Counted from the first letter of the stretch, positions 20,101-31,965 are shown. The stretch: DNA of 64,000 nucleotides from Pectobacterium betavasculorum (GCF_000749845.1 NZ_JQHM01000008.1:62001-126000), one strand, 5' to 3'. A program made the numbers and translations. The notes: generated from the letters alone by a model not told the origin.

Positions 20101-20963
20101 ACATGTAGCGTCATATCATCCACATTCAGACGATGCGCGCCACTTCCCTCACCCCAATTTGCCGTTCCCTGATTAAGGCGCACATCACCACTGTGGAGCC
20201 CGCCATCACGGACGTTGAGCCACGCCGCCAGACTAAAATCTGCGCTTTCAAGCCCGGTGTTGTTTTTCATCCAGCGGCTGAGCCATGGCTTCATATCGAT
20301 ATTGTCAGCTTGCAGGTAGAACGTACCGTTGCCAAGCAACCCCTGCTCATCGCGCAAATCCATGCGCATCTGCACCACACCGTGCTGGCCGTTAAAACTC
20401 GACAGGCTAATCAAACCTTCTGCACGGTGGCGTTTGTCGGAGTTCAGCCAGGTCAGTTGAGGAATACTAAGTTCCGCTCGGGAACCGGAAGGGGTAAGAA
20501 AGGTAATCTGGCTATCACGCAGGTCAAAGTGGTCAAACTGGCGCAGGAAAAGATCGCTGACCTTTCCTGACTCCATCAGTTTGCTATCCTGCTGCTGCCC
20601 ATTAAATTGGCTATTAAGATCGAGCTTTAACTGATGAAACGTGAGATCGCGGAACTGCCAGCGCCCGTGCAACAGCGACTGCCACACATCCAGCGCCAGC
20701 GTAATACGATCAACCTGCCAGTCTGACTCCGGCAGAGACGTGCGAAATTTTTCAATTTCCAGCGTGGGGCCAAAGGACTCCCAGCGCCCCGTCATTGAGC
20801 CGATTTCTAACGGAACACCGGCAGCAGACTGCGCCCAGGCCACCAGCTGTGGCCGGAAATGATCGAGCTGTGGCAGCACCAGTCTTAAGCCGCTGACTAA
20901 CAGCGCAACCATCACGACAAGAGTGGCACCCGTGATGACTAATATTCCGGGCAGTCGCCTCAC
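17133..20963 (-). CDS. yhdP: AsmA-like phospholipid transport protein YhdP
   Basis: YhdP is one of the long periplasm-spanning AsmA/TamB-type proteins that support phospholipid movement to the outer membrane. The 1276-residue protein has an N-terminal membrane anchor (about residues 4-24: PGILVITGATLVVMVALLV), a repetitive beta-rich body and a conserved C-terminal DUF3971/AsmA2 region. The length is close to E. coli YhdP (about 1266). The gene lies between rng and tldD in the expected order. Confidence 0.94.
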   Translation of the reverse strand: MRRLPGILVITGATLVVMVALLVSGLRLVLPQLDHFRPQLVAWAQSAAGVPLEIGSMTGRWESFGPTLEIEKFRTSLPESDWQVDRITLALDVWQSLLHGRWQFRDLTFHQLKLDLNSQFNGQQQDSKLMESGKVSDLFLRQFDHFDLRDSQITFLTPSGSRAELSIPQLTWLNSDKRHRAEGLISLSSFNGQHGVVQMRMDLRDEQGLLGNGTFYLQADNIDMKPWLSRWMKNNTGLESADFSLAAWLNVRDGGLHSGDVRLNQGTANWGEGSGAHRLNVDDMTLHVSRQENGWQVDVPTLNLATDGVAWPKGRLSALWLPKNEHMLGPDRQEELRIRASNLALERVSTLLPLLSGTTPELKTRWDELQPTGTLNTVAVDIPLQQPERSRFHANWQDVSWKQWKLLPGVNHFSGSARGSAERGQVSIALKQSTLPYVDMFRAPLEIKQASGTLDWRNDAQGLLLWSHGLDVQAKSLWANGDFRYEQPAKQEPRLDILAGIQMTDASDAWRYYPERFMGTEVVDYLSGALKGGRVDNATLIFAGNPQHFPYTHNEGQFEVWVPIKNATFEFQPGWPALTPLDINLDFANNGLWMFAPQTWLGKVEGKNISAVIPDYEKERLFIDGEVVGPGSEVGNYFHQTPLKSSLGTALDELKIGGLVKGTLHLDIPLVGDDVRASGDITLNNNSLYIKPLDTTIHNLTGKFRYENGNLRSETLQANWLNQPMAVNFTTEEQAKAFLVNVGLQGDWQPALLPGLPASTIKALSGTANWKSTVAVNLLHSGKTTYDVDVQADLNKVSSHLPNPLNKPAGESLPLEVKASGDLKGFTMQGRVGKDNRFNSQWLLKGDTVTLSRASWQNAAAAAPALPEDSALVLDLPPLDAESWLGLLPSLRTSTSAQGKKSHSAFRFPESVTLRTPELQLLGQQWHDLEITRKNTLGGSEVQAKGREIDGKVEIPNRGIWRSDINYLYYNPQWKGNEATNPVALAEKKSPLNDPSISFEDWPSLAVNCRQCWIVGQNMGRIQGTMLPEKEKLTLTDGIIDTGKARLTVNGSWQENAEGVRTALKGRLTGDSLEQNANWFGVDSPLKAGSFDVDYDLYWRGTPWAPDIASLSGILHMRIGKGEIAEVGAGQAGQLLRLLSFDALMRKLRFDFSDTFGRGFYFDSISSTAWIKDGVLHTDDMLIDGLEADIAMKGDLDLAKRQVNMEAVIAPEISATVGVATAFAVNPVVGAAVFAASKVLAPLWNKISLIRYQISGSLDQPKIQEVLREPNKKKGE

Positions 20964-21004
20964 TAATTTCTCCTTCTTTCGTCGCCGACGACGAGCGCAC
21001 GAAT

Positions 21005-22474
21005 TTACATCATTACGACGTCAAACTGCTCCTGGCTATACAGGGGTTCGATTTGTACTTTGACCTGCTTGCCGACGAAAATTTCAACCTCAGCTAACGC
21101 GTGCGATTCTTCACTTCTCAGCGCTTCACCCACAGCCGGTGAGGCATAAACCAGGAAACGGTCGGTGTCATAAGCGTGGTGGACGCGCACAATTTCACGC
21201 ATGATTTCGTAGCAGACGCTTTCTACCGTCTTCACGGTGCCACGACCATGACACGTCGGGCATTCATGACACAACACGTGTTCGATACTCTCACGCGTGC
21301 GTTTGCGCGTCATCTCTACTAATCCTAGTTGAGAGAAGCCGTTAATACTGGTTTTAACCCGATCTTTACTCAGCGCCTGCTCCAGTGAATGCAGCACCCG
21401 CCGACGGTGATCTTCGTTATTCATATCGATGAAATCGATAATAATGATGCCACCGAGGTTACGCAGGCGCAGCTGTCGCGCTATAGCCTGGGTCGCTTCG
21501 GTATTGGTATTGAAAATGGTTTCATCCAGATTGCGGTGGCCGACGAATGCTCCCGTATTGATATCGACGGTCGTCATGGCTTCTGTCTGATCGATAATCA
21601 AATAGCCACCGGACTTCAGTTCAACCTTTCTGTCCAGTGAACGCTGGATCTCATTTTCCACATCAAACAGGTCAAAAATCGGTTGCTTACCCGCATAGTG
21701 TTCAAGTTTGCGCGTCATCTCCGGGATGTATTCGGCGGTAAATTCCAGCAGCGCTTCATACGTCAGTCGGGAGTCAATACGAATACGATCCAGCGCAGCC
21801 CCTGCGAAATCACGTAAGATTCGCTGTGCGAGCGCCACTTCACCGTAGAGCTTACATTTGCTTTGGTTGCGCTTTTTGCGCTCCATCACCTTGCCCCACA
21901 GGCGCTTTAGGAACGCCGCATCCTGCGAGAGTTCTTCTTCACCGATCCCTTCCGCGGCGGTACGAATAATGAAACCACCGTCATCATCGCAATAGTCAGC
22001 GACCGTTTTCTTTAAGCGATCGCGTTCCACTTCACTCTCAATGCGCTGTGAGACACCAACGTGCGATGCGCCGGGCATGAACACCAGATAGCGCGACGGC
22101 AGTGTGATGTCGGTAGTCAGACGCGCGCCTTTGGTTCCCAGCGGATCTTTGACCACCTGAACCATAAGGTCCTGTCCCTGACGCACCAGTTCGGCGATAT
22201 CACGGACGTTAAAATTCTTTTGTTCGTCACCGGCAACGCATTCGGTATGCGGCATAATATCGGACGCGTGCAGGAACGCCGCTTTATCTAAGCCGATATC
22301 CACAAACGCCGCCTGCATACCCGGCAGGACGCGGCTCACGCGGCCTTTATAAATATTGCCGACAATACCGCGTTTCGCATCACGCTCAATGTGAATTTCT
22401 TGCAGAATACCGCCGTCGATATAGGCAACGCGCGTTTCTGACGGTGTAACGTTTACCAGTAACTCAGCAGTCAT
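21005..22474 (-). CDS. rng: Ribonuclease G
   Basis: RNase G is the RNase E paralogue that matures the 16S rRNA 5' end and decays some mRNAs. The 489-residue protein has an N-terminal S1-like domain ([21 protein letters not shown]), the catalytic DIII region with acidic residues in [11 protein letters not shown] and IIDFIDM, and the zinc-link CxxC-type motif [10 protein letters not shown] start at ATG 22474 ([11 protein letters not shown]), as in E. coli. The start overlaps the yhdE end by 11 bases. Confidence 0.97.
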   Translation of the reverse strand: MTAELLVNVTPSETRVAYIDGGILQEIHIERDAKRGIVGNIYKGRVSRVLPGMQAAFVDIGLDKAAFLHASDIMPHTECVAGDEQKNFNVRDIAELVRQGQDLMVQVVKDPLGTKGARLTTDITLPSRYLVFMPGASHVGVSQRIESEVERDRLKKTVADYCDDDGGFIIRTAAEGIGEEELSQDAAFLKRLWGKVMERKKRNQSKCKLYGEVALAQRILRDFAGAALDRIRIDSRLTYEALLEFTAEYIPEMTRKLEHYAGKQPIFDLFDVENEIQRSLDRKVELKSGGYLIIDQTEAMTTVDINTGAFVGHRNLDETIFNTNTEATQAIARQLRLRNLGGIIIIDFIDMNNEDHRRRVLHSLEQALSKDRVKTSINGFSQLGLVEMTRKRTRESIEHVLCHECPTCHGRGTVKTVESVCYEIMREIVRVHHAYDTDRFLVYASPAVGEALRSEESHALAEVEIFVGKQVKVQIEPLYSQEQFDVVMM

Positions 22475-23057
22475 GTTTTCCTCTTGCACTCCGCAATGCA
22501 GCAAAATTACTGAATAGCTCATGAGTTTCTACCAGCGGCAGCCCAACGACCGCGTAATAGCTCCCGTTAAGCGACCGGACAAAGCATCCACCTTTGCCCT
22601 GAATACCATAAGCCCCGGCTTTATCCATCGGCTCACCGCTAGCGATATACCGTTCGATATCCTGCTGCGAGAGCGGACGAAAGACGACATCGGTTATCAC
22701 CAGACAGCTCAAGATATCGTCTTTATCTACCAGCGCGACGGCCGTCATCACCTGATGTTGTTTTCCGGACAGCTGGTTCAGCATCTCTGCCGCATGAGTT
22801 TCGTCTTGCGGCTTTTCCAATACCTGACCGTTCAGCACCACGATGGTATCCGCCCCCAGAACCGGTAAATCGAACGGTGCAGCCGCAACCCCCGCGGTCG
22901 CTTTTTCGTACGCCAGACGTCGGACGTAAACCTCCGCAGCTTCCTCTGGTAAACGCTGTTCTTCCACCGCGACATTCAGCACAGAAAAAGGAATATCGAG
23001 CTGCGTGAGCAGTTCGCGACGGCGGGGAGAAGCGGAGGCCAGATAAAGCTGAGTCAT
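22464..23057 (-). CDS. yhdE: Maf-family nucleotide pyrophosphatase YhdE
   Basis: Maf-like proteins hydrolyse dTTP/UTP and modified nucleotides to monophosphates. The 197-residue protein has the signature [12 protein letters not shown] at the N-terminus, GADTIVVL and the late block [13 protein letters not shown]. It lies between mreD (8-base gap) and rng (11-base overlap), the conserved mreBCD-yhdE-rng order. Confidence 0.95.
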   Translation of the reverse strand: MTQLYLASASPRRRELLTQLDIPFSVLNVAVEEQRLPEEAAEVYVRRLAYEKATAGVAAAPFDLPVLGADTIVVLNGQVLEKPQDETHAAEMLNQLSGKQHQVMTAVALVDKDDILSCLVITDVVFRPLSQQDIERYIASGEPMDKAGAYGIQGKGGCFVRSLNGSYYAVVGLPLVETHELFSNFAALRSARGKHDC

Positions 23058-23065
23058 GAATCACC

Positions 23066-23554
23066 TTATTGCACAGTAAACTGACGACGAATTTTACGCA
23101 TCAGTAGGAACAGCCACGGCCAGAGTACGCCATCAACGACACTATTCCAGAATGTTTCCGGCCGGAAAGAGACATTAATAACTAAAAATTCTGCCCAAAA
23201 TACTGTGAGATCCATCAGCAGCGACAAGAGCATGACGATTAATGCCTGCTGCCATAGCGCCATATTTCGGAATAGCTGGAATTTAAAGGCGACCAGATAA
23301 GCAACAATGCTAAGTGCCAGCGCCCGTACTCCCAGTGTAGACCCAAGAATCAGGTCCATAATCAGGCCCAACACAAATCCTGTGCCGACATTCACCCGAT
23401 GTGGCAATGCCATCACCCAGTAAATGAGAAACAGCGTCAGCCAGGAGGGGCGAAACATGTAGATTTCATCCGGCCACGGCATAATCTGCAAGACCATAGC
23501 GATCAGAAAAGAAAGCCAGATAATCCAGTTGCCATGCCTGCGATAACGGTTCAT
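23066..23554 (-). CDS. mreD: Rod shape-determining membrane protein MreD
   Basis: MreD is the small polytopic member of the elongasome. The 162-residue protein has about five hydrophobic segments and the conserved start [20 protein letters not shown]. The start overlaps the mreC stop by 4 bases (ATGA), suggesting coupled translation. Confidence 0.95.
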   Translation of the reverse strand: MNRYRRHGNWIIWLSFLIAMVLQIMPWPDEIYMFRPSWLTLFLIYWVMALPHRVNVGTGFVLGLIMDLILGSTLGVRALALSIVAYLVAFKFQLFRNMALWQQALIVMLLSLLMDLTVFWAEFLVINVSFRPETFWNSVVDGVLWPWLFLLMRKIRRQFTVQ

Positions 23555-24534
23555 TGGCGGCCTCTCTGTGGCTCAGCGGCGGGCGTGGCGGCATCAGGTG
23601 GAAGCGGCGGCCCCATTTCGTCAGGCGATGGTAAAACCTGCGGCATCATCTGCATCAGACGCTCATTAGCAACCCGATGCACTTCCGCTGGCGGCAGCGA
23701 CGTAGTGGAGTTGTTTTCCACGCCCCATAGTAATAACAGATAGCGTAAGCGTTGCAGCCCCGCCGTCGGGCGAGCTTGAATAATCGTATAGGCCCGCTGC
23801 GTATCCTCTTTAACCGATGATACTACTGCGACCGGATACCCTTCGGGGAAACGTCCGCCCAGACCCGATGTGACCAGCACGTCACCCACTCGGATGTCTG
23901 TATTATTAGGGAGGTGCTCTAGTTGCAGATCGTCGGTGCAGCCATTACCAGCAGCAATCACACGGATATCATTGCGTAGCACCTGAATCGGCAACGCGTG
24001 GGAAACATCACAAATCAACAAAACCCGGCTGGTAAACTGGCCAACCGCCACAACCTGACCCACCACGCCTTTATCGCTGATGACCGGTTGCCCTTCATAC
24101 ACGCCGTTCGCCTGACCTTTATCGATCACAACCTGATCGCTGTAAGGGTCGGTTCCGGCGGACATCACCTGTGTCACCATCTTCTGCTCATCCTGACGCA
24201 GCGGCGAGCCCAGCAGTTCACGTAACCGCGCATTTTCCTGCTTAAGCTGGCCCAGCAGCAACAGGTCACTGTTTTTCATCAACAGTTCCTGACGCAGTGC
24301 GGTGTTTTCAACGCCTAATTGCTCACGAGTTGCCAGTGATGCAGACATATTGTCCAGAACCTGGCGGGGCCCATTCGCCAGAAAATAGAATGGGCTGACA
24401 GTGGTGTCCATATACGTTCTGATTTTGACGAACGAACCGAGCCGACTGTCCGCAACGATCACGACAATCGCGGTAACGACAGCAAGAAAAAGTCGTAATT
24501 GCAGGGAAGGTCCCCTGCTAAAAAGCGGCTTCAT
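23551..24534 (-). CDS. mreC: Rod shape-determining protein MreC
   Basis: MreC is a bitopic periplasmic scaffold that links MreB with the cell-wall synthases. The 327-residue form starts at ATG 24534 ([15 protein letters not shown]), as in E. coli. It has one membrane segment (about 12-28), a coiled coil at about 65-105 ([14 protein letters not shown]) and the beta-domain. The C-terminal Pro/Ala-rich tail is about 40 residues shorter than in E. coli. Confidence 0.95.
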   Translation of the reverse strand: MKPLFSRGPSLQLRLFLAVVTAIVVIVADSRLGSFVKIRTYMDTTVSPFYFLANGPRQVLDNMSASLATREQLGVENTALRQELLMKNSDLLLLGQLKQENARLRELLGSPLRQDEQKMVTQVMSAGTDPYSDQVVIDKGQANGVYEGQPVISDKGVVGQVVAVGQFTSRVLLICDVSHALPIQVLRNDIRVIAAGNGCTDDLQLEHLPNNTDIRVGDVLVTSGLGGRFPEGYPVAVVSSVKEDTQRAYTIIQARPTAGLQRLRYLLLLWGVENNSTTSLPPAEVHRVANERLMQMMPQVLPSPDEMGPPLPPDAATPAAEPQRGRQ

Positions 24535-24635
24535 AGAATTTGCGTATTCCTCGACAGCAACCTCAAATCGCCTTTGGCGATTTTTAACGTCACAAAGCAG
24601 CACCCCGTAGGGCGAGTTTCATTGAGCAGGCAAAT

Positions 24636-24699
24636 AAAAAAGGGGTAACCACGAGAGATGAAAAACGCAGGCGTTCATCCATCCGGTCCCCCCTTTTTT
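24636..24699 (-). terminator. Partial terminator between mreB and mreC
   Basis: Long arms AAAAAAGGGG and CCCCTTTTTT bracket about 42 bases. On the minus strand the T-rich arm follows the stem, so it probably reduces transcription from mreB into mreCD. Confidence 0.65.
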
Positions 24700-24709
24700 C
24701 CAGACAGGA

Positions 24710-26069
<1,360 letters not shown>

Positions 26070-28007
26070 CTAAACACGATGCCGCGGTGAATATTTTTTC
26101 AGCTCATCCGTAACAAGGACTGACGCGGCAAAAAAATCGCCTTGCCCGCCATAAACGCCCTTGCCCAGCAGCATCCGCCACTCCTCTTTAGTACGCACGC
26201 CAGCGGCAAACACCCGCGTTTGCGTTCCTTTACACGCCTCAGTCAGGCTTTGTACAAAAAGCTGATTTTCCGGACGGCGTTCAAGGCTGCGCACCAAACC
26301 GGGATGAAGCTTGATGACCTCCACGGGAAGTGACTTGATATACGTCGTGCTGACCAACGTCAAACCCGCCTGCGTAACTGCCAGGCGACAGCCTAATCCC
26401 AAAATCAAATTGAGAACCGGGCGCAGGCGGCCGATATATTGACAAACATCTGCCTCAGCAAGTTCAAATAAAATGCACTGCCGCTGCATTTTCGGACATT
26501 GCAGCAATATTTCTTTCAGCCAGCGCAAAAAAGGTTTTTGTAAAAGTGAGTCCACACTTACCGGTAGAGCCAGTGTTTCTCCAGGCCAGTTCGCTGACAA
26601 ATCCACAATTCGTGTAACTAACTGCCGATCATAGCTGGTCGCCAGTCCCAGCTGTTGCACCAGCGGCATATACTCGGCCGCAAGCAGTTCCTGTTCCCCG
26701 TCATAAATCCGGCTCATCATTTCACGATGATGCACAACGCCCTCTTTGGTGACCGCAGGCTTTTGATACAGTCGCGGCCCGCCGCGCGCTAACGTCTGTT
26801 CCAGCAAGGTACGCCACTTCACGCTGCCGCGACTTTTATCTGGCACCTGTCTGTCAAACACACACCAACTGTTACCGCCCTGCAATACCGCATTGCGCGT
26901 CGCGTCCTCCACACTTTCCATCACCTGCTCGGCGCTTTGCCCGCCACGATAAGCACAGATGCCAATGTGGAGAACCTCCTCGCGGTCGATCAACGGGCAG
27001 GCCGGGAGAATATCGATAGCTTTCACCAGTTGCGTGGCAATCGCATTGGCTTCTTTTAGCGTACTGTGGGGGAGTAACACGGTGAAATCGCTGCTGAAAT
27101 AACGCGCCAGCAGCGCAGAGGGATAACGCATGACAAATGTCGACAGCAGGTTAACGAGAGTAAAACGATACTCCTGAAGCACACTGCTATAACCATGTGT
27201 TTCCTGCAACGTTTCAAAATCTGGCACACGGATCATCATGACGATGCCGTGCGTCCCCACCTCTTCACTATCTTCCAACTGGGTGGTCAGTTGATTATCG
27301 AAAAACAGACGGTTACTTAGTCCGGTTTCAGAATCTTGCGCGGCGAAAGCACGGATCAAGGTATCAACCCGCCCACGTTCCTCACGCGCTTGCACTAAAT
27401 CGGCCAACAGTTGATCGAGTGCTCCGCTGGTATTGACGGGCCATTCACGTACCGACCCCCGCATAACCGATTCACGCTCACCCTTGAGAATACGCTGCGC
27501 GCGCTTTTCCAACTCTTCCTGTCCAGCAGCCTGTCGGCGTAGCCAGCGAATGGAGAAATACAGCATCAGAAGCATTAAGCCAGCGGCCAGCAACACCGAC
27601 AGCGTCGAAACCACTAAGCGCGGTAAACCAATCAGCGGATCGACATATTTTAAGACGATCGCCATGTTCAGATGATGCATCAGTGGAAATTCGACCTCAT
27701 GATAGAGGTGCGTTCGTTGCCAGCCAAGCTCGGGCAACTGTATTGAATAGAGAGGCGAATCGTTATCCTGAATCTCCAGTGCGACAATGCCTGCCGTTTT
27801 CATCATTCCCGGCAGCCAATACTGGATATTTTCGGGCGATTGCACTAATAACGCCTGATCGATGCTGGCCGTGACCTCACGTAGCTGTTGCTCGGTTCGC
27901 AACTGACTGTAATAACAGAGGCTAAATATACTACTGAAAAACATAAGAAAAATGGCGATAACCGTCAGAAATACTATGAGTATCGAGAATCTGGTCGTAA
28001 ATCCCAT
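26070..28007 (-). CDS. csrD: RNase E specificity factor CsrD
   Basis: CsrD targets the small RNAs CsrB and CsrC for decay by RNase E. The 645-residue protein has two N-terminal membrane segments (about 8-30 and 135-155), a HAMP-like linker, a degenerate GGDEF domain (YFSSDF in place of GGDEF) and a degenerate EAL domain (HREMMSRI in place of EAL). These losses are the known hallmark of CsrD, which neither makes nor degrades c-di-GMP. It sits beside mreB, as in E. coli. Confidence 0.93.
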   Translation of the reverse strand: MGFTTRFSILIVFLTVIAIFLMFFSSIFSLCYYSQLRTEQQLREVTASIDQALLVQSPENIQYWLPGMMKTAGIVALEIQDNDSPLYSIQLPELGWQRTHLYHEVEFPLMHHLNMAIVLKYVDPLIGLPRLVVSTLSVLLAAGLMLLMLYFSIRWLRRQAAGQEELEKRAQRILKGERESVMRGSVREWPVNTSGALDQLLADLVQAREERGRVDTLIRAFAAQDSETGLSNRLFFDNQLTTQLEDSEEVGTHGIVMMIRVPDFETLQETHGYSSVLQEYRFTLVNLLSTFVMRYPSALLARYFSSDFTVLLPHSTLKEANAIATQLVKAIDILPACPLIDREEVLHIGICAYRGGQSAEQVMESVEDATRNAVLQGGNSWCVFDRQVPDKSRGSVKWRTLLEQTLARGGPRLYQKPAVTKEGVVHHREMMSRIYDGEQELLAAEYMPLVQQLGLATSYDRQLVTRIVDLSANWPGETLALPVSVDSLLQKPFLRWLKEILLQCPKMQRQCILFELAEADVCQYIGRLRPVLNLILGLGCRLAVTQAGLTLVSTTYIKSLPVEVIKLHPGLVRSLERRPENQLFVQSLTEACKGTQTRVFAAGVRTKEEWRMLLGKGVYGGQGDFFAASVLVTDELKKYSPRHRV

Positions 28008-28140
28008 CCCTGCGTCCTATTCCAAATAATTGTCATTTCTGCGAGTTTGTTGTTTTTTATCAGTTCGCATAAGTCAGCTACAACGCATAGTACCAGCACT
28101 AGCGAAGGTAACGGTATTAACCAATAGTATCTGTAATAAC

Positions 28141-28281
28141 TATACCCTAAATAATTCGAGTTTCAGGACAAAACGCTAGCGTTTTGAACAACGCAAAGCG
28201 TTGGCCCGCTAGGGCGAAGCACACGCAAGTGTGCCGAGTAACGCAGCCAACAAACATGCAACTTGCAGTATGACGGGTATA
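28141..28281. repeat. Palindromic intergenic repeat, full-length copy
   Basis: This 141-base element has related inverted ends (TATACCCTAAATAATTCGAG at the left, and a right end whose complement begins TATACCCGTCATACTGCAAG). It has internal palindromes such as AAAACGCTAGCGTTTT and no coding capacity. It resembles MITE-like repeats common in intergenic DNA of Pectobacterium, Yersinia and Serratia. A shortened copy is at 7487-7544. It fills much of the csrD-acuI gap (28008-28330). Confidence 0.75.
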
Positions 28282-28330
28282 TAGTCGTTAATGACTTCCC
28301 CATTTTTAATCCTGCTACAGGAGATAGCCC

Positions 28331-29308
28331 ATGCAGGCTTTAGTTCTTGAACAGTCAGACGGACTGACTCACGCTCAGATTCGCGAGATTGAGGCGGAGC
28401 AGCTTCCCGCTGGGGATGTGACTGTTGATATCAGTTGGTCCGGCATTAATTATAAAGATGCGCTTGCTATTACAGGCAAAGGCAAAATTATCCGTAACTT
28501 CCCCATGGTTCCAGGGATCGATTTTGTCGGAACCGTGCGCCACAGCGACAGCGATCGGTTTTCCGTCGGCCAGCCCGTCATCCTGACTGGTTGGGGCGTG
28601 GGTGAAAACCATTGGGGCGGACTGGCGCAACAGGCACGCGTGAAGAGCGATTGGCTGGTTCCGCTACCCACGTCGCTGGAGGCACGTAACGCCATGATTC
28701 TTGGCACGGCTGGCTTTACCGCAATGCTGTGCGTGATGGCGCTGGAAGAGGGTGGCATAACCCCAGAAAGCGGCGACATTATTGTGACGGGTGCCAGCGG
28801 CGGCGTCGGCAGCACGGCAGTCGCTCTGCTTGCAGAGCTAGGCTATCAGGTCACCGCCGTCAGCGGTCGTGCTGACAACACCGATTATCTGAAAAAGCTG
28901 GGAGCCAAACAGGTGCTGGATCGCAGCGAATTCAGCGGAAGCCCGCGTCCGTTAGAAAAACAACGTTGGGCTGGCGCGGTTGATACCGTCGGCGATAACG
29001 TGCTGGCGACGCTGCTGGCGCAGATGGATTACAACGCAACGGTTGCTGCGTGCGGTCTGGCGGGCGGTATCGCGCTGCCAACTACCGTGATGCCATTTAT
29101 TTTACGCAATGTTCGTCTGCAAGGCGTGGATTCCGTCATGGCACCACTGGCACGCCGTCAGCAAGCGTGGGAGCGTCTCGCGACCATCCTGCCTGAGTCG
29201 TTCTACCAGCAGGTGACACAGGAAATCGGGTTGGAAGACGTGCCCGCTGTCGCCGCTGCGCTGCTGGAAAACAAAGTCACCGGTCGCACGCTGGTGAAAA
29301 TCAGCTAA
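28331..29308 (+). CDS. acuI: Acrylyl-CoA reductase AcuI (YhdH)
   Basis: AcuI is an NADPH-dependent zinc-free alcohol dehydrogenase family enzyme that reduces toxic acryloyl-CoA to propionyl-CoA. The 325-residue protein has the N-terminal SWSGINYKDALAITG block, the nucleotide-binding motif VTGASGGVGSTAV and the C-terminal NKVTGRTLVKI. The ATG follows AGGAGATAGCCC. Length is within one residue of E. coli YhdH. Confidence 0.94.
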   Translation: MQALVLEQSDGLTHAQIREIEAEQLPAGDVTVDISWSGINYKDALAITGKGKIIRNFPMVPGIDFVGTVRHSDSDRFSVGQPVILTGWGVGENHWGGLAQQARVKSDWLVPLPTSLEARNAMILGTAGFTAMLCVMALEEGGITPESGDIIVTGASGGVGSTAVALLAELGYQVTAVSGRADNTDYLKKLGAKQVLDRSEFSGSPRPLEKQRWAGAVDTVGDNVLATLLAQMDYNATVAACGLAGGIALPTTVMPFILRNVRLQGVDSVMAPLARRQQAWERLATILPESFYQQVTQEIGLEDVPAVAAALLENKVTGRTLVKIS

Positions 29309-29620
29309 CGTATTTCGTTGATGCACCAATTTACGGAACGAAAACGGTGATAATGGAATAGAAGAGTAAAGCGTCCGCGACATCCCTGTCGCGGCTCGAG
29401 CGTACAAGGATGTATTCACAGCGTCTTTACGATCTATCCATTATCATCGCTCGGCGCACTATCAGTAACATAGGGTACCTTCGGGTGACTGTTACACCCT
29501 GCAAAAAAGTATTTCATCTCTCCTGTCGCAATTTTTACCGCAAGTCATCTATAACTAAGTGAACGGTAAGCATTAAAAACGCCACTTTGCGTCAAAAAAT
29601 AACGACTGGCGGGAGTTCAC
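29309..29620. repeat. acuI-msrP intergenic region with a large nested palindrome
   Basis: The 312-base gap contains outer arms around 29346-29361 and 29435-29450 (GATAATGGA against TCCATTATC), middle arms GTAAAG and CTTTAC, and a strong inner hairpin CCGCGACatcccTGTCGCGG (29375-29394). The whole 105-base structure could fold as one RNA. The msrP promoter should lie in the remaining part. No gene is visible. Confidence 0.6.
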
Positions 29621-30622
29621 ATGCACAAACATCGCAAGTTCACGGAAGCCGACGTTACCCCGGAATCCCTCTTTTATCAGCGTCGGCGCGTATTAAAAGC
29701 GCTGGGGATTTCCGCTGCGGCGCTGTCATTACCGTTTTCCGCGCAGGCTGACCTGCTTGCGTGGTTTAAAGGCAGCGATAAACCTAAAGCCCCGCCGGGT
29801 AAACCGCTCACGTTTAACCAACCCGCTGACTGGAAGCTCGATCTGCCGCTCACGCCGGAAGATAAGGTCACGGGCTATAACAACTTCTATGAATTCGGCT
29901 TGGACAAAGCCGATCCGGCGGCCAATGCGGGCGGATTAAAAACCGACGGCTGGACCATCAAGATAGACGGTGATGTCGCCAAACCGCTCACGCTGGATAT
30001 CGACGATTTGCTAAAACGCTTTCCGTTGGAAGAGCGGATCTACCGTTTTCGTTGCGTCGAGGCGTGGTCAATGGTGATTCCGTGGGTCGGGTTTGAATTG
30101 GCCAAGCTGATTAAATACGCCGAACCCACCAGCAACGCGCGCTACGTGGCGTTTCAGACGCTTTACGATCCAGAGCAGATGCCGGGGCAAAAAGATCGCT
30201 TCATGGGCGGCGGATTAGACTATCCCTATGTAGAAGGATTACGGATAGATGAAGCCATGAACCCGTTGGCACTGCTGGCTGTCGGTGTTTATGGCAAGAC
30301 ACTGCCGCCGCAGAACGGTGCACCCATCCGGCTAGTTACACCGTGGAAATACGGCTTCAAGAATATCAAATCTATCGTGCATATCCGGCTCACCCGCGAA
30401 CAGCCACCCTGCACGTGGAATCTGGCAGCATCGAACGAATATGGCTTCTATGCCAACGTTAACCCACATGTCGATCACCCCCGCTGGTCGCAGGCGACAG
30501 AACGCGTCATCGGATCAGGCGGTCTGCTTAACGTTGAGCGTCAACCTACGCTGTTGTTCAACGGCTATGCAGAGCAGGTCGCCTCGCTGTATCGCGGTCT
30601 GAATCTACGCGACAACTTTTAG
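29621..30622 (+). CDS. msrP: Periplasmic methionine sulfoxide reductase catalytic subunit MsrP
   Basis: MsrP is the molybdopterin enzyme that repairs oxidised methionine in periplasmic proteins. The 333-residue precursor has a Tat signal with twin arginines ([18 protein letters not shown], about residues 22-39). The molybdenum-ligating cysteine is in [11 protein letters not shown] (about residue 146). It lies 36 bases upstream of msrQ, its haem partner. Confidence 0.96.
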   Translation: MHKHRKFTEADVTPESLFYQRRRVLKALGISAAALSLPFSAQADLLAWFKGSDKPKAPPGKPLTFNQPADWKLDLPLTPEDKVTGYNNFYEFGLDKADPAANAGGLKTDGWTIKIDGDVAKPLTLDIDDLLKRFPLEERIYRFRCVEAWSMVIPWVGFELAKLIKYAEPTSNARYVAFQTLYDPEQMPGQKDRFMGGGLDYPYVEGLRIDEAMNPLALLAVGVYGKTLPPQNGAPIRLVTPWKYGFKNIKSIVHIRLTREQPPCTWNLAASNEYGFYANVNPHVDHPRWSQATERVIGSGGLLNVERQPTLLFNGYAEQVASLYRGLNLRDNF

Positions 30623-30658
30623 CTATCGCATCCTGTCAGGATAGGAATCCACATCAGC

Positions 30659-31258
30659 ATGAGACTGACGTTACAACACATTAATCGGCTAAAAGTGCTA
30701 CTCCATCTGGCTGGTTTGCTACCGCTGCTGTGGCTGATATTGTCAGTCGACCAAGGGTGGTTTAGCGCTGACCCAGCCAAAGATATCCAGCATTTTACCG
30801 GCCGAATGGCGCTGAAATTGCTGCTGGCAACGCTGTTGGTCACGCCACTGGCGCGCTACGGCAAGCAGCCGCTATTGATTCGCTGCCGACGTCTCCTCGG
30901 GCTGTGGTGTTTTTTCTGGGCGACGTTACATCTGGTGAGCTATGCGCTGCTGGAATTGGGTCTGGATCATCTGGCGTTGTTGAGTAACGAGCTGATATCC
31001 CGGCCGTATTTAACGCTGGGTGTTATAAGCTGGCTGATTTTGCTGGCGCTGGCGGTGACGTCGCCACAGATCATGATGCGTAAGTTGGGATCGCAATGGC
31101 AAAAACTGCATAATTTCGTCTATTTAGTCGCCATCCTTGCGCCTATCCACTATCTTTGGTCAGTTAAAACGCTGTCCCCGCAGCCTATTTTATATGCGCT
31201 CGCGGCACTGATATTACTGCTGTTACGCTATAAGAAATTTCGTCAATGGTGGCGCTAA
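30659..31258 (+). CDS. msrQ: Haem-binding membrane subunit MsrQ
   Basis: MsrQ supplies electrons from the respiratory chain to MsrP. The 199-residue protein has about six membrane helices and histidines typical of the ferric-reductase-like haem domain ([33 protein letters not shown]). The length equals that of enterobacterial YedZ/MsrQ. Cotranscribed with msrP. Confidence 0.95.
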   Translation: MRLTLQHINRLKVLLHLAGLLPLLWLILSVDQGWFSADPAKDIQHFTGRMALKLLLATLLVTPLARYGKQPLLIRCRRLLGLWCFFWATLHLVSYALLELGLDHLALLSNELISRPYLTLGVISWLILLALAVTSPQIMMRKLGSQWQKLHNFVYLVAILAPIHYLWSVKTLSPQPILYALAALILLLLRYKKFRQWWR

Positions 31259-31512
31259 ACGCCGCAGCAACACAGGAAAAGTCGATTGCCAGACACGGTG
31301 AGATTCACGCCTTATCACAATCCTGCGTAGGAATATCTCCGCAGATAAGACCAGTATTTAGCTGCGAATTGCCACGATATGGTTATAATGCACGACTTTA
31401 ATTTCTCGGGCCGGACAAATTGCGTCATGAAAGGTGACAAACGAATAGCTTCGCGCTATTTTGTGCGACACTGTTTTTGCAATCTTGGTCAATCGCGGGA
31501 GATAGCAGCACA

Positions 31513-31965
31513 ATGGCAGAAAATTTTCACATTTTGCTCTTGAATGGTCCAAACCTGAATCTGCTAGGTACCCGAGAGCCCGACAAGTACGGTCACACGA
31601 CGTTAGCAGACATTGTCAGCGAACTGGAAACACAGGCGCAGGCATTGAACGTGAAGTTTTCCCATCTGCAATCCAATGCGGAACATGTCCTGATCGATAC
31701 CATCCATCAGGCCAGAGGAAACACAGACTTCATCCTGATTAACCCGGCGGCATTTACCCACACCAGCGTTGCGCTGCGTGATGCCCTGCTGGCTGTCGCG
31801 ATTCCGTTTATCGAAATTCATCTGTCCAACGTGCACGCACGCGAGCCTTTCCGTCATCATTCCTATCTTTCTGATGTTGCGGTAGGCGTGATATGTGGCC
31901 TGGGGGCAGAGGGTTATCAGTATGCTTTACAGACGGCGGTAAAACGCCTGTCAACTTCCAATTAA
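31513..31965 (+). CDS. aroQ: Type II 3-dehydroquinate dehydratase
   Basis: AroQ removes water from 3-dehydroquinate in the shikimate pathway. The 150-residue protein has the active-site loop [27 protein letters not shown] and the catalytic histidine in [18 protein letters not shown] use ATG 31513, preceded by GGGAG, because family similarity starts there. The upstream 254 bases (31259-31512) should hold the aroQ/accBC promoter. E. coli lacks this type II enzyme, but Pectobacterium and Yersinia keep it before accB. Confidence 0.95.
   Translation: MAENFHILLLNGPNLNLLGTREPDKYGHTTLADIVSELETQAQALNVKFSHLQSNAEHVLIDTIHQARGNTDFILINPAAFTHTSVALRDALLAVAIPFIEIHLSNVHAREPFRHHSYLSDVAVGVICGLGAEGYQYALQTAVKRLSTSN

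Noticed and set aside
26070..28007. Active diguanylate cyclase/phosphodiesterase
   Set aside because: Both GGDEF and EAL signature residues are replaced, as expected for CsrD.
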